Shown: positions 18,913 to 29,185, counted from the stretch's first letter. The stretch: DNA of 64,000 bases from Flavobacteriaceae bacterium (GCA_002723295.1 PBNP01000002.1:55805-119804); one strand, 5' to 3'. Notes: generated from the sequence alone by a model not told the origin. Made by a program: numbers and translations.

Positions 18913-19616
18913 TGATTAAAGAAAAAACATATTTTGTGTTGATAATATTTGTTATAGTGATTTCAAGTATAGCATCAAATAAAATAAATATTAATAGAAA
19001 AATAGAAAAGATAAATGTAATTGTTAATATTTCTAAGTCTAAATTTTTAAATGATTCTATAGTTAATAAATTGTTAACACAAAAAATTAAAATTGAAGAT
19101 ATAAAGTCAAATCTTGAGCTAGATTTGAATGAACTTGAGGAGTATTTAGAGCTGCAACCCGAAATAGCTAGTGCTGAGGTTTTTAGCTATCCAGAAGGTG
19201 AAATAAATGCTATAATTTTTGAAAGAACACCTATTTTGAGAATACATAATCAAGGTTTTTATTTAGATAATTTTAGTTCAAAGATTCCTTTTTCAGATAA
19301 TTATATACCCAAAGTTCCAGTCTATACAGGTTATTTTGAAGAAAAAAAAATTGATCAAATAGTAGATATAACAAAAATAATGATTCAGGATAAATTTTTT
19401 AAAAATGAATTTGTTGAAATATGGAATGAAAAATTAGGTTATGTCTTAAGGTTTAGAAATTATGATTTTGAAATCTTTTGGGGTGATCTATCAAAACCTA
19501 TTACTAAATCAAAAAAACTTAAGGCTTTTTGTGCATATTATGCTAATGCAAGTTTTAATAAGAAAATAAAAAGGATTGATTTAACCGTTTTAGATCAAGT
19601 TGTTGTAACACATTAA
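18912..19616 (+). CDS. ftsQ: Cell division protein FtsQ-like
   Basis: Bitopic division protein, 234 aa, GTG start overlapping the murC stop. A short cytoplasmic segment is followed by one transmembrane helix (YFVLIIFVIVISSIAS) and a periplasmic region. The segment ELQPEIASAEVFSYPEG resembles the POTRA-end/beta-domain transition of FtsQ (peptide Y..V..A.V...YP in family terms). Sequence conservation is weak, but its place between murC and ftsA is diagnostic. Confidence 0.88.
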   Translation: MIKEKTYFVLIIFVIVISSIASNKININRKIEKINVIVNISKSKFLNDSIVNKLLTQKIKIEDIKSNLELDLNELEEYLELQPEIASAEVFSYPEGEINAIIFERTPILRIHNQGFYLDNFSSKIPFSDNYIPKVPVYTGYFEEKKIDQIVDITKIMIQDKFFKNEFVEIWNEKLGYVLRFRNYDFEIFWGDLSKPITKSKKLKAFCAYYANASFNKKIKRIDLTVLDQVVVTH

Positions 19617-19619
19617 AAA

Positions 19620-20945
19620 ATGAAAAATAATTCTGCAGTTGGTTTAGATATAGGCACTACAAAAATTGTAGCAATGGTCGGTAAAAAAAATGAATTTAAT
19701 AAAGTAGAAGTTCTTGGGATTGGAAGATCCAAAAGCCTAGGTGTTCATCGTGGTGTAGTAAATAATATTACTCAAACAATTCAATCAATACAACAGGCAA
19801 TTGAAGAAGCAAAATCTTTATCTGGAAATGAAATTGAAGAAGTTGTTGTAGGTATAGCAGGTCAGCATATTAGAAGCATTCAGCATAGTGATTACATTAC
19901 TAGAAAAAATCCTGAGGAAGTAATTGATGAAAATGATATAGAAAAACTTATTCTACAAGTTTATAAACTAGTTATGCTTCCAGGAGAAGAAATTATCCAT
20001 GTGTTGCCACAAGAATTCAAGGTAGATGGTCAAGCTGAAATAAAAGAACCTATTGGAATGTATGGTGGAAGATTAGAGGCAAATTTTCATGTTGTAGTCG
20101 GTCAGGTTTCTTCTATAAAAAATATTGGAAGATGTATAAAAAGCTCAGGTTTAAAAATGGCTAATATAACTCTTGAGCCTTTAGCATCATCTGATGCTGT
20201 TTTAAGTAATGAAGAAAAAGAAGCTGGAGTGGCTCTAATTGATATTGGTGGAGGTACAACTGATTTAGCAATTTTTAAAGATGGAATTATAAGGCATACT
20301 GCCGTAATACCTTTTGGAGGTAATGTAATAACTGATGATATTAAAGAGGGATGTGCTATAATTGAAAAACAAGCGGAATTATTAAAAATTAAATTTGGAT
20401 CTGCTTGGCCAGGTGAGAACAAAGAAACTGAAATTGTATCGATACCTGGATTAAGAGGAAGAGATCCAAAAGAAATTTCTTTAAAAACACTATCTAAAAT
20501 TATTAATGCTAGAGTTGTAGAAATAATAGAACAAGTCTTTTTAGAAATAAAAAATTATGGACATGGTGATAATAAAAATAAACTAATTGCAGGAATTGTT
20601 CTTACAGGAGGAGGAAGTCAATTAAATCATTTAAAACAACTTGTTGAATATATAACAGGCATGGATACTAGAATTGGTTATCCTGGAGAACATTTAGCAG
20701 GAGATTCTAGTGATAATACTAGTCCAATGTTTGCTACTGCAGTTGGTTTATTAATGAATGCTTTAGAAAGCTCTAAATATTCTAAAGCGTCAGAGATTAA
20801 TGAAAATATTGAGGCAACTGATAATGTTGAAGAGGAAGAAAATAATATTACAAAAAACAAAAAAGTAATAAATAATGAGTTTTCAAAAAGATCAACTTTT
20901 GAGAAATGGGTAGATAAGTTTAAAGAATTTTTAGATAATGCATAA
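19620..20945 (+). CDS. ftsA: Cell division protein FtsA
   Basis: Actin-like ATPase that tethers FtsZ to the membrane. Actin-fold motifs are visible: VGLDIGTTKIVAMVG (phosphate 1), VALIDIGGGTTDLAIF (phosphate 2) and GIVLTGGGSQLNHL (adenosine). An acidic linker near the C-terminus is followed by a terminal amphipathic helix (FEKWVDKFKEFLDNA), the expected membrane-targeting sequence. Length 441 aa. ftsZ follows after 11 nt. Confidence 0.96.
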   Translation: MKNNSAVGLDIGTTKIVAMVGKKNEFNKVEVLGIGRSKSLGVHRGVVNNITQTIQSIQQAIEEAKSLSGNEIEEVVVGIAGQHIRSIQHSDYITRKNPEEVIDENDIEKLILQVYKLVMLPGEEIIHVLPQEFKVDGQAEIKEPIGMYGGRLEANFHVVVGQVSSIKNIGRCIKSSGLKMANITLEPLASSDAVLSNEEKEAGVALIDIGGGTTDLAIFKDGIIRHTAVIPFGGNVITDDIKEGCAIIEKQAELLKIKFGSAWPGENKETEIVSIPGLRGRDPKEISLKTLSKIINARVVEIIEQVFLEIKNYGHGDNKNKLIAGIVLTGGGSQLNHLKQLVEYITGMDTRIGYPGEHLAGDSSDNTSPMFATAVGLLMNALESSKYSKASEINENIEATDNVEEEENNITKNKKVINNEFSKRSTFEKWVDKFKEFLDNA

Positions 20946-20956
20946 AAGCTATTAGA

Positions 20957-22924
20957 ATGAATAATAAGGAAAATATAACAAATTTTAGTTTTGATTTACC
21001 AAAAAATAAAAGCAATGTAATCAAAGTAATTGGCATAGGAGGAGGGGGAAGTAATGCTATAAACTATATGTTTAAGCAAGGAATAAATGGTGTTGATTTT
21101 GTAGTTTGCAACACAGATGCTCAAGCTCTTAATGAAAGTCCTGTTCCGATAAAAATACAATTGGGAGCAACTTTAACTGAAGGGCTAGGAGCAGGAGCTA
21201 ATCCTGATATTGGGGCAAGTGCAGCTAAAGAAAGTTATGAAGAAATACATTCTTTACTTACCACACAAACTAAAATGGTTTTTATAACTGCTGGCATGGG
21301 TGGTGGAACAGGAACAGGTGCTGCTCCTATCATTGCTAAAATGGCAAAAGATTTAGATATTTTAACTGTTGGTATAGTTACAATGCCTTTTCAATTTGAA
21401 GGAAATATAAGAATTGAGCAAGCACAAAAAGGGCTTGAAAATATTAAAACTGAAGTAGATTCTTTGGTTGTAATAAACAATAATAAACTTAGAGAAGTTT
21501 ATGGTAATTTGGGGTTCAAAGCTGGATTTGCAAAAGCAGATGAGGTTTTATCTAAAGCTGCTAGAGGTATTGCAGAAGTAATTACTCATCATTATACTCA
21601 AAACATTGATCTTAAAGACGCTAAAACGGTTTTAACTAATAGTGGATCTGCAATTATGGGTTCTGGAATGTCATCTGGAACAAACCGTGCTCAAGAAGCA
21701 ATTATTAAAGCACTAGATTCTCCTTTATTAAATGACAACAAGATTACTGGTAGTAAAAATGTGCTATTGTTGATAGTTTCTGGATTAGAAGAAATCACGA
21801 TTGATGAAATTGGTGAAATAAATGATTATATCCAATCGGAGGCTGGAAATAATACTAATATAATAATGGGTGTTGGAGAAGATAAAAAACTAAAAAATGC
21901 TATATCTGTAACAATAATAGCTACAGGATTTGATATTGATCAACAAAATGAAATTGTGAACACAGAGGCAAAAAAAATAATACATACTCTTGAAGATGAA
22001 CAGAAGATGGAGCATATTTTAGAATCAGATAAAGACAAGGTTTTTAATAACTCTATAGACTTAATAGATGACAATAAAATTATTAATAACAGTCATGAAA
22101 TTGAGTTAAATATTTTATTAACTGATGAAATTAAAGAAATTGAAATATTTTATGAACATGTAATACCTGATGTTGAAAATTATAGTAATGATAAAATGAT
22201 TGATCATCTTCATGAAAACAATAATACATTAAAGGAAAATTATCAAGATGAATTTATAATCAAAAAAATTAATAAAGAAATTAAAGAAATTGAGGTTATT
22301 GATGAGGAATTGGTTATATATAATCAAAATCAAACAAAATTGAACTTTGATAATCCAACAAATAATCCAACAAATAATCCAACAAATGATTCAATAAATG
22401 AAGAAGAAGGGGATAGCTTTAACATAGAATTTGATATGCAAATAAATGATATTGAAGATTTAAAGGAAGAAAATAAGCTTAGTAAAGAAATTGTCATTAA
22501 TAAAGATATTTATGATGAAAAAGAATCTGATGAGATAATAGAAAATTTTCTTTTAGATATTGATGAATCAAATGTAATATCCAAAACAGATTTACTTGAT
22601 ATTGAAGTTAATGCTCCTGAATTTATTGATCCAAAAGAAATTTCCATGAATGAAGATCCGTTTGATCAAACTATTTCAGAGACATCTACCAAGGAAAATA
22701 AAGAGCGTTTGATTCATTTAAAAGAATTTAATTATTCTTTTAAAAAAAATTCAAAGAAAATTGATGATTTGGAGAAAGAACCTGCATATAAACGCCATGG
22801 TTTAAATTTAGATGAACCTGAATTAAATCCAGAATCAACGACCACATTAAGCGTTGAAACTGATGATAACGATGAATTAGATCTAAAATCAAACAATACT
22901 TTTCTTCATGATAATGTAGATTAG
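20957..22924 (+). CDS. ftsZ: Cell division GTPase FtsZ with long acidic C-terminal tail
   Basis: Tubulin-like GTPase forming the division ring. The GTP-binding GGGTGTG loop is at residues 115-121 and the T7-type NTDAQAL is near residue 55. The globular part ends near residue 330 (VTIIATGFD). About 325 residues of acidic, low-complexity tail follow, including NPTN repeats and a conserved-looking PAYKRHG motif at 609-615, which is a likely FtsA-binding peptide. Long tails are usual for Bacteroidota FtsZ (total here 655 aa). yqeY follows after 20 nt. Confidence 0.96.
   Translation: MNNKENITNFSFDLPKNKSNVIKVIGIGGGGSNAINYMFKQGINGVDFVVCNTDAQALNESPVPIKIQLGATLTEGLGAGANPDIGASAAKESYEEIHSLLTTQTKMVFITAGMGGGTGTGAAPIIAKMAKDLDILTVGIVTMPFQFEGNIRIEQAQKGLENIKTEVDSLVVINNNKLREVYGNLGFKAGFAKADEVLSKAARGIAEVITHHYTQNIDLKDAKTVLTNSGSAIMGSGMSSGTNRAQEAIIKALDSPLLNDNKITGSKNVLLLIVSGLEEITIDEIGEINDYIQSEAGNNTNIIMGVGEDKKLKNAISVTIIATGFDIDQQNEIVNTEAKKIIHTLEDEQKMEHILESDKDKVFNNSIDLIDDNKIINNSHEIELNILLTDEIKEIEIFYEHVIPDVENYSNDKMIDHLHENNNTLKENYQDEFIIKKINKEIKEIEVIDEELVIYNQNQTKLNFDNPTNNPTNNPTNDSINEEEGDSFNIEFDMQINDIEDLKEENKLSKEIVINKDIYDEKESDEIIENFLLDIDESNVISKTDLLDIEVNAPEFIDPKEISMNEDPFDQTISETSTKENKERLIHLKEFNYSFKKNSKKIDDLEKEPAYKRHGLNLDEPELNPESTTTLSVETDDNDELDLKSNNTFLHDNVD
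22352..22399 (+). repeat. 12-bp in-frame tandem repeat in the ftsZ tail
   Basis: Three perfect copies of aatccaacaaat at 22352-22387, followed by one degenerate copy (gattcaataaat). They encode NPTN three times and then DSIN in the disordered FtsZ linker. Because the unit is a multiple of three, copy-number changes would not break the gene. Confidence 0.9.
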
Positions 22925-22944
22925 ATTTATAAAATTATTTTGTT

Positions 22945-23394
22945 ATGTCATTAGAAAAATTAATTATGCCAGCCATTAAAGAAGCAATGAAATCTAAGGA
23001 TGTTATTCGTCTTCAAGCTTTACGGGCAATAAAGTCTGCTATCATATTGTTTAAAACTCAAGGTAAAAAAGAAGAAATTTCAGAAGTTAAAGAAACTCAA
23101 ATTCTTCAAAAGCTTGTTAAACAAAGAAACGAAAGCGCATCTATATATAGAAGTCAAAATAGAATTGATCTTGCTGAACCAGAAGAAGCTCAAGCTAAGG
23201 TGATAAGTGAATTTCTTCCTGAACCACTTTCTGATAATAAGGTTGAAGAAATTGTAAATATTATTATTAGTGAAGTTGGAGCAAGTGGAATGGAAGATAT
23301 GGGAAAGGTAATGGGAATAGTTACTTCAAAACTTTCAGGAAAAGCTGATGGAAAATTAATTTCTAGTATTGTTAGGAAAAAACTTTCTATTTAA
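22945..23394 (+). CDS. GatB/YqeY domain protein
   Basis: 149-aa YqeY-family protein related to the tail domain of the GatB subunit of Asp/Glu-tRNA amidotransferase. It has the family pattern: MKSKDVIRLQALRAIKSAI near the start, LQKLVKQRNESASIYR in the middle, and GKVMGIVTSKLSGKADG before the end. Physiological role is not established; an effect on tRNA-linked amidation is a guess from homology. It is the last gene of the dcw-linked run. Confidence 0.88.
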   Translation: MSLEKLIMPAIKEAMKSKDVIRLQALRAIKSAIILFKTQGKKEEISEVKETQILQKLVKQRNESASIYRSQNRIDLAEPEEAQAKVISEFLPEPLSDNKVEEIVNIIISEVGASGMEDMGKVMGIVTSKLSGKADGKLISSIVRKKLSI

Positions 23395-23429
23395 GTGCCA
23401 ATTAATTTATACCTAATTTTACTCTCTAT

Positions 23430-23503
23430 GGCCCAGTAGTTCAACTGGATAGAATATCAGATTTCGGCTCTGAGGGTTGGGGGTTCGAATCCTCCCTGGG
23501 TCA
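23430..23503 (+). tRNA. tRNA-Arg (anticodon UCG)
   Basis: A 74-nt cloverleaf folds completely. The acceptor GGCCCAG pairs with CTGGGTC (one G-U), the D stem GTTC pairs with GAAT around a loop containing GG, and the anticodon stem TCAGA/TCTGA encloses the loop TTTCGGC. A 5-nt variable loop follows, then the T stem GGGGG/CCTCC with TTCGAAT. The anticodon TCG is at 23464-23466. CCA is not encoded. Confidence 0.93.
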
Positions 23504-23526
23504 CTCTTATAAAATTAGAATTCAAA

Positions 23527-24606
23527 TTATTCAAATAGTTCAAATAAATCATTAGCTAAATTCCCAAAACTAGCACTTGAAAGATTAGTTGTCATTACTA
23601 CAATTGTATTTGAATGAAGAGCCATAAAAGCATAAGTAGTCCCCCCTACAGACCCTCCAGTATGTCCAATCAATGGATTGTTATTTTTATCATAACGTGT
23701 TCGCCATCCTATGCCATAGCTTGTGCTCAAACCATCCATAGTTTTTTGAGGAGTAATCATTTCCGTTATACTTTTTTCAGTTAGGTAGTCATAATTGGAA
23801 TGTGCCCAAAGAAATTTTGCTACATCTTCTGTTGTTGATATAAATCCTCCGCCAGCCCATTTCCAACTATTATTAACCTCAGGTGCAATAATTGCTGTTT
23901 TAGTTGAATCTAACAAATAGTAACTAACCTTTTCAATGCCTATTAAATTTTTCTGCTCTGCATGTGTATTTTTCATTTCTAATAAATCAAAAACATGGGC
24001 CTGCATATAATCTAAAAAAGGATCACCAGAAGCATTCTCAATTACTACACTAAGAAGAGTCCATGCATGGGTAGAATAAGTATACTTTGTGTTTGGTTCA
24101 TGCAAAAGTGAATCTATTTTGAAAACACTTAAACCTTCGTTAACATTTGAAAAGTTTTTATTAATCATCATTTCATCTTCTTTATAATGTCTTATTCCAG
24201 AAAGATGACCAGCAATCTGTCTTGGTGTAAAATCCCATCTCTTTTTAGGATATTCTGGAACATAAAAGTATATACTACTATCTAAATCTACTTTTGCTTC
24301 TTCAACCAATTTCATCAAAGCAGAAGCAGCAAGTGTTTTTGAAAAACTTCCAATTCTAAATCTAGTCTTTGAAGGTAAAATTTTTCTTTTTTCATCTATA
24401 TCTGCATATCCAAACCCCTTAGAATAGATTTTATTTCCATCTTTAAGAATTGTTACGGAAATCCCAGGCAAATGATTTGCATTAAGAATATTTGAAATCA
24501 TTTGATCTGCCTTGGTTACTTCCTCAGAATATTGCTCTGGAGACAAGCATCTAATAAATGCCAAAAAGATTAATCCCATAAAATATTGGAAAAAGTTTCT
24601 TAACAT
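23527..24606 (-). CDS. Serine hydrolase of the beta-lactamase/class C family
   Basis: 359-aa protein with the penicillin-binding/class C beta-lactamase fold. Motifs: S87-FSK (SxxK catalytic Ser/Lys), Y177-ST in the YxN position (a Y-S-T form frequent in this family in Bacteroidota), and HTGG near residue 318 in the KTG position. The N-terminus is a hydrophobic signal (FFQYFMGLIFLAFIRC); the cysteine at 20 might be lipidated but the lipobox is poor. It is likely a periplasmic or membrane-bound esterase or D-Ala-peptidase. Beta-lactam resistance should not be assumed. It starts 4 nt after the upstream gene. Confidence 0.85.
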   Translation of the reverse strand: MLRNFFQYFMGLIFLAFIRCLSPEQYSEEVTKADQMISNILNANHLPGISVTILKDGNKIYSKGFGYADIDEKRKILPSKTRFRIGSFSKTLAASALMKLVEEAKVDLDSSIYFYVPEYPKKRWDFTPRQIAGHLSGIRHYKEDEMMINKNFSNVNEGLSVFKIDSLLHEPNTKYTYSTHAWTLLSVVIENASGDPFLDYMQAHVFDLLEMKNTHAEQKNLIGIEKVSYYLLDSTKTAIIAPEVNNSWKWAGGGFISTTEDVAKFLWAHSNYDYLTEKSITEMITPQKTMDGLSTSYGIGWRTRYDKNNNPLIGHTGGSVGGTTYAFMALHSNTIVVMTTNLSSASFGNLANDLFELFE

Positions 24607-24610
24607 AATA

Positions 24611-25315
24611 TCATATTTGTTTAGACTTCATTATTAGTACTTTTGTAAATAGCCAATAAGTAATTAAAAAAAGAATCAAAATAATTATCTCAAGATTAAC
24701 AAGATAATATGGCCATTCACCAATTATTAATGGATTTTTTACGTTTGGAGGCCTATTGACATACATATAATTAGAACCTAAAAGTGAATTTAATGGCATA
24801 AAAATTACCATTAGGATATTTAAAATTATTAAAGTTCTCAACCAAGAAAGTTTTGTTAGCTTAAAGTCTAATAAATAATATAGAAATAATGGAAAAAGTA
24901 TAATTATACCATGATTAGTATAATAAATTAAATATTCAAATAAACTTCCATCATAATCATTTATTTGAGGAGTTAGTAATGCTACAAGGCCACCTAAAAC
25001 TCCACCATAAAAAACAAATTCAAATAAAATTTTATTTCTAGGAATAAATAAAAGAATTGTACATAATAAAGCATTTATGCTACACAAATGTAGAGGAAGA
25101 TGCTCTTTAGTGGTCCATTGATTTGTTAAAAAATTTTCTATATGAGAAAGAACTATTGTGATTAAAAGGAAAAGACTAATACTTTTCCCTAAAGTAAGTC
25201 TATTTTTTTTATTTAAATAGCTACCTATTAATAAGAAAAGGAAGATAAAAAAAATGGTAATCGATAGATTTCTACCCCATTCAAAAGTTAAAAAATCAAT
25301 AGTATAGCTTCGCAT
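24611..25315 (-). CDS. YwaF/TIGR02206-like integral membrane protein
   Basis: 234 aa with about seven hydrophobic helices. The HLPLHLCSINALLC segment in the first half is the recognisable signature of the TIGR02206/YwaF family. An NHG and a PLNSLLGSNYMYVNRPP segment near the end also fit. The function of the family is unknown. It sits between rpe and the serine hydrolase on the same strand. Confidence 0.75.
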   Translation of the reverse strand: MRSYTIDFLTFEWGRNLSITIFFIFLFLLIGSYLNKKNRLTLGKSISLFLLITIVLSHIENFLTNQWTTKEHLPLHLCSINALLCTILLFIPRNKILFEFVFYGGVLGGLVALLTPQINDYDGSLFEYLIYYTNHGIIILFPLFLYYLLDFKLTKLSWLRTLIILNILMVIFMPLNSLLGSNYMYVNRPPNVKNPLIIGEWPYYLVNLEIIILILFLITYWLFTKVLIMKSKQI

Positions 25316-25363
25316 TATTTAAATATAGAAATTTAAATAATAATGCTTAAATGAAAAAAAGTT

Positions 25364-26020
25364 TTAGTTAGCAATTTTTTTCAAACTTTTTATTGTTTCT
25401 CTAGGATTTTTTGATTTAAAAACAAAACTACCAGCAACTAGAATATCAGCACCTGCTTTAATTAATTCCTCTGCATTTTTATCTGTAACACCTCCATCAA
25501 CTTCAATTTTGGTTGAAGCTTTATTTGAGAGTATAACTTTTTTTAACTCCTTTATTTTATTATATGTTGTTTCAATAAAACTTTGACCTCCAAATCCAGG
25601 ATTAACACTCATCAAGCAAACTAAATCTATTTCATTAATAATTCCTTCTAAATTGGAAACAGGTGTATGAGGATTTAAAGCTACTCCAGCTTTCATGCCT
25701 TCATTTTTTATTTCTTGAATAGTCCTGTGAAGATGTGTGCATGCTTCAAGGTGAACTGTTAGAACGTGAGAATTAAGCTTTGCAAATTTTTTAATGTATC
25801 TATTTGGTTCAACTATCATTAAATGAACATCTAAGGGTTTTTTTGCAATACTTTTTATAGATTTCAAAACAGGCATACCAAAAGAAATATTTGGAACGAA
25901 AACACCATCCATAATATCAATATGGAACCAATCAGCATCACTATCATTTATAATCTTACAGTCCCGCTCTAAATTACCAAAATCAGCTGAGAGAATTGAA
26001 GGAGCTATTAACTTGTCCAT
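25364..26020 (-). CDS. rpe: Ribulose-phosphate 3-epimerase
   Basis: TIM-barrel enzyme of the pentose phosphate pathway converting ribulose-5-P and xylulose-5-P. Motifs: APSILSADFGNL at the start, HIDIMDGVFVPN with the metal-binding His and Asp, DVHLMI, MSVNPGFGGQSF and VDGGV near the end, plus the phosphate-binding AGSFVF. Length 218 aa, normal. It lies 13 nt downstream of sigA. Confidence 0.96.
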   Translation of the reverse strand: MDKLIAPSILSADFGNLERDCKIINDSDADWFHIDIMDGVFVPNISFGMPVLKSIKSIAKKPLDVHLMIVEPNRYIKKFAKLNSHVLTVHLEACTHLHRTIQEIKNEGMKAGVALNPHTPVSNLEGIINEIDLVCLMSVNPGFGGQSFIETTYNKIKELKKVILSNKASTKIEVDGGVTDKNAEELIKAGADILVAGSFVFKSKNPRETIKSLKKIAN

Positions 26021-26033
26021 ATTTTTTTATAAG

Positions 26034-26897
26034 CTATCCCAAATAAGTCTTTAAAATTTTACTTCTAGAAGTATGTTTCAATCTTCTAATAGCTTTTTCT
26101 TTTATTTGACGAACTCGTTCTCTTGTTAGGTCAAAAGTTTCTCCTATCTCTTCAAGAGTCATAGCGTGTTGATTTGCTAGACCAAAATATAGTCTAACTA
26201 CATCTGCTTCTCTTGGTGTTAATGTTTCAAGTACGCGTTCTATTTCTGTTCTTAAAGATTCGTGTAAAAGAGTCCTGTCAGGATTTGGAGATTCACCTAT
26301 ATTTAGCACATCATAAAGATTTGAATCTTCTCCTTCAACTAAAGGTGCATCCATTGAAACATGACGCCCAGAATTTTTAAGAGATTCCTTAACATCATTA
26401 ATTGTCATATCTAGTTCTTTTGCAATTTCTTCAGCTGATGGTTGGCGTTCATGTGCTTGCTCTAAAAAAGCATAAGTTTTGTTGATTTTATTTATTGAAC
26501 CTATCTTATTTAAAGGAAGTCTAACTATTCTTGATTGTTCAGCTAATGCCTGAAGAATAGACTGTCTAATCCACCATACAGCATAGGAAATAAATTTAAA
26601 ACCACGAGTTTCATCAAAACGTTGAGCAGCCTTTATTAAACCTAAATTACCTTCATTTATAAGATCAGGAAGAGTCAAACCTTGATTTTGATATTGCTTA
26701 GCAACTGAAACCACAAACCTAAGGTTAGCTTTTGTTAATTTTTCCAAAGCAATTTGATCACCTTCTTTTATTCTTTGAGCTAATTCTACTTCTTCTTCAG
26801 CTGTAATCAAATCTACTTTTCCAATTTCTTGTAAATACTTATCTAATGAAGCAGTCTCCCTATTAGTTACCTGCTTTGTAATCTTAAGCTGACTCAT
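26034..26897 (-). CDS. rpoD: Primary RNA polymerase sigma factor (SigA/RpoD, Bacteroidota type)
   Basis: Housekeeping sigma-70 of 287 aa lacking region 1.1 and the non-conserved insert, as usual in Bacteroidota. Region 1.2 is near residues 15-50; region 2 contains [22 protein letters not shown] and [10 protein letters not shown] (2.3-2.4); region 3 follows. Region 4.2 carries the helix-turn-helix ([24 protein letters not shown]). This factor is expected to read the TTG/TAnnTTTG promoters listed elsewhere in this window. Confidence 0.96.
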   Translation of the reverse strand: MSQLKITKQVTNRETASLDKYLQEIGKVDLITAEEEVELAQRIKEGDQIALEKLTKANLRFVVSVAKQYQNQGLTLPDLINEGNLGLIKAAQRFDETRGFKFISYAVWWIRQSILQALAEQSRIVRLPLNKIGSINKINKTYAFLEQAHERQPSAEEIAKELDMTINDVKESLKNSGRHVSMDAPLVEGEDSNLYDVLNIGESPNPDRTLLHESLRTEIERVLETLTPREADVVRLYFGLANQHAMTLEEIGETFDLTRERVRQIKEKAIRRLKHTSRSKILKTYLG

Positions 26898-26979
26898 ATT
26901 AATGTGTTAGATTATACTATTTATACGTATTTCATCATCAAAGGTTTCAAATTAAAAAATAAAAAATAAATTAAGAGTT

Positions 26980-29097
26980 TTATTTTTTCCTTTCAGGACG
27001 TTCTAGCAATGCTTTTCTTGATACTTTTTGTTTTCTAGTTTTTGGATCTATTCCAAAATATTTAACTTCAATTTTGTCTCCAATTTTTAATACATCTTCT
27101 ACATTATTTGTTCTTTCCCAAGCAATTTCAGAAATATGTAAAAGTACTTCTTTACCAGGTACAAATTCAACAACAGCACCAAAATCCAAAATCTTAATGA
27201 CCTTAACTTCATATACTTTTCCAACTTCTGGTTCAAAAATAATATTGTTTATTCTTTCAATAGCAGAATCAATCTTTTCTTGGTTAACACCAAGTATTTC
27301 AATTACTCCCTGATCACCATTCTCTTCAATAACTATAGTAGTATCTGTTTCCTTTTGCATTTCTTGGATAACCTTTCCGCCTGGACCAATAACTGCTCCA
27401 ATAAATTCATTAGGAATAGTCAGTTTAATCATTTTTGGCGCATGAGGTTTTACACTAGCATTTGGTTCTTTAATAGTGTCTATTAATTCATTTAATATCT
27501 TAATACGGCCTTCTTTAGCTTGATTTAATGCAGTAGTTAATATTTCATAACTAAGACCTTTAATTTTAATATCCATTTGACATGCGGTAATACCTTCTTC
27601 AGTTCCAGTTACTTTAAAATCCATATCTCCAAGATGATCCTCATCTCCAAGTATATCAGAAAGAATAGCAAAATTATTACCATCACTAATTAATCCCATA
27701 GCTATTCCAGATACTGGGTTTTTAATTTGTATACCAGCATCCATCAATGCTAAGGTTCCAGCACAAACAGTTGCCATTGAAGAAGATCCATTTGATTCTA
27801 AAACTTCAGAAACTATCCTTACTGTATAAGGGCAATCTTCTGGCATAACTTTTTTTAATGCTCTTTGAGCAAGATTACCATGGCCGATTTCTCTTCTTGA
27901 AGTTCCTCTTAATGGACGAGCTTCTCCAGTTGAGAATGGAGGAAAGTTATAATGTAAGTAAAATGTTTCTTCTCCCTGGTTAGTGGGCGAGTCAATTATA
28001 TTTGCCTCTCTTGATGTTCCTAATGTTACAGTTGCTAAAGCTTGAGTTTCACCACGAGAAAAAATAGAAGAACCATGAGTTGACGGTAAATAATTAGTTT
28101 CACACCAAATAGGACGAATTTCTGTATTTTTTCTTCCATCTAAACGAATTCCATCTTTAATTACTAGGTCTCTGATTGCTTTTTTGAAAGCAGTTCCAGT
28201 ATATTTTGAAATTAAATCACCTTTCTCTTCAATTATTTCTTCAGAAAAGTTATCCATAATTTCTTCTCTTAGATCATTAAAAGCATTATTGCGATCTGAT
28301 CTATCTAAACCTTTTTTTGCTATTTCATAGGCTTTTTTATAACCCAATTTAATAACTTCAGTTTCAAGGTTTAAGTCACTATTCTCTTCTTCATATGACC
28401 TAATATCTTTTTTTCCCGCTTTTTTCCCTAAACTAATTTGAGCTTCAATTTGTTTTTTAATTGCATTGTGGCCAAATTCAATAGCTTCAACCATTTCTTT
28501 TTCAGAAATTTCATTAAATTCGCCTTCTACCATTGCCACAGATTCCATGCTAGCTCCAATAATCATATCTATATCAGAGTTTTCAAGTTGATTTTTACTT
28601 GGATTTATAACCATTTTTCCACCAATCCTACCAACTCTTACTTCAGAAATTGGATATTCAAATGGTAAATCAGATAAGTGAATTGCAGTTGATGCAGCTA
28701 AACCAGCTAATGAATCAGGCATTACGTTTTCATCATTAGACATTAACTGAATCATGATTTGTGTTTCTGCATGATAATCTTTTGGAAAAAGTGGGCGTAA
28801 AACTCTATCAACTAAACGCATTGTTAATATTTCATCATTACTAGGACGAGCTTCTCTTTTAAAAAAGCCTCCTGGAAATCTTCCTGCAGCAGCAAATTTT
28901 TCTCTATAGTCAACTGTCAAGGGTAAAAAATCTACTTGACTAGCATGTCTTGATGAGACAGCAGTGGCAAGAAGCATACAATTTCCCATTGTAACAACAA
29001 CTGATCCATCAGCTTGTTTTGCTAGCTTACCAGTTTCAATAGTTATTATACGATTATCATCAAGCTTAATAGTTTCTTTAAATGTTTTTGGTTTCAT
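26980..29097 (-). CDS. pnp: Polyribonucleotide nucleotidyltransferase (PNPase)
   Basis: Phosphorolytic 3'-5' exoribonuclease of the RNA degradosome. Two RNase PH domains flank an alpha-helical linker: the first has [17 protein letters not shown], the second has [26 protein letters not shown] domain ([20 protein letters not shown]) and an S1 domain ([21 protein letters not shown]) follow. Length 705 aa. It lies downstream of rpsO, the classic rpsO-pnp arrangement. Confidence 0.96.
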   Translation of the reverse strand: MKPKTFKETIKLDDNRIITIETGKLAKQADGSVVVTMGNCMLLATAVSSRHASQVDFLPLTVDYREKFAAAGRFPGGFFKREARPSNDEILTMRLVDRVLRPLFPKDYHAETQIMIQLMSNDENVMPDSLAGLAASTAIHLSDLPFEYPISEVRVGRIGGKMVINPSKNQLENSDIDMIIGASMESVAMVEGEFNEISEKEMVEAIEFGHNAIKKQIEAQISLGKKAGKKDIRSYEEENSDLNLETEVIKLGYKKAYEIAKKGLDRSDRNNAFNDLREEIMDNFSEEIIEEKGDLISKYTGTAFKKAIRDLVIKDGIRLDGRKNTEIRPIWCETNYLPSTHGSSIFSRGETQALATVTLGTSREANIIDSPTNQGEETFYLHYNFPPFSTGEARPLRGTSRREIGHGNLAQRALKKVMPEDCPYTVRIVSEVLESNGSSSMATVCAGTLALMDAGIQIKNPVSGIAMGLISDGNNFAILSDILGDEDHLGDMDFKVTGTEEGITACQMDIKIKGLSYEILTTALNQAKEGRIKILNELIDTIKEPNASVKPHAPKMIKLTIPNEFIGAVIGPGGKVIQEMQKETDTTIVIEENGDQGVIEILGVNQEKIDSAIERINNIIFEPEVGKVYEVKVIKILDFGAVVEFVPGKEVLLHISEIAWERTNNVEDVLKIGDKIEVKYFGIDPKTRKQKVSRKALLERPERKK

Positions 29098-29185
29098 TTT
29101 TCAAGGTTTAAAAATTATGTTGTGTGTTTTGCAACCAATGAAAAACTGTGGCACTTTTTTAAAATCTTAATAAAAAAGAATAAAC

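Noticed and set aside
20102..20422. Minus-strand 106-codon frame inside ftsA
   Set aside because: Antisense shadow; the sequence follows ftsA codons in mirror frame.
23527..24606. Antibiotic resistance beta-lactamase
   Set aside because: Only the general fold and motifs are present; many housekeeping esterases and peptidases share them.
23430..25315. Genomic island inserted at tRNA-Arg
   Set aside because: No integrase, no repeat of the tRNA 3' end was seen, and the following genes run into the core genes rpe and sigA.
26954..26988. AT-only inverted repeat (AAAAAATAAAA/TTTTATTTTTT) as pnp terminator
   Set aside because: Half of it is made of the last Lys codons and the stop of pnp, and it contains no G-C pair; simple A/T bias explains it.
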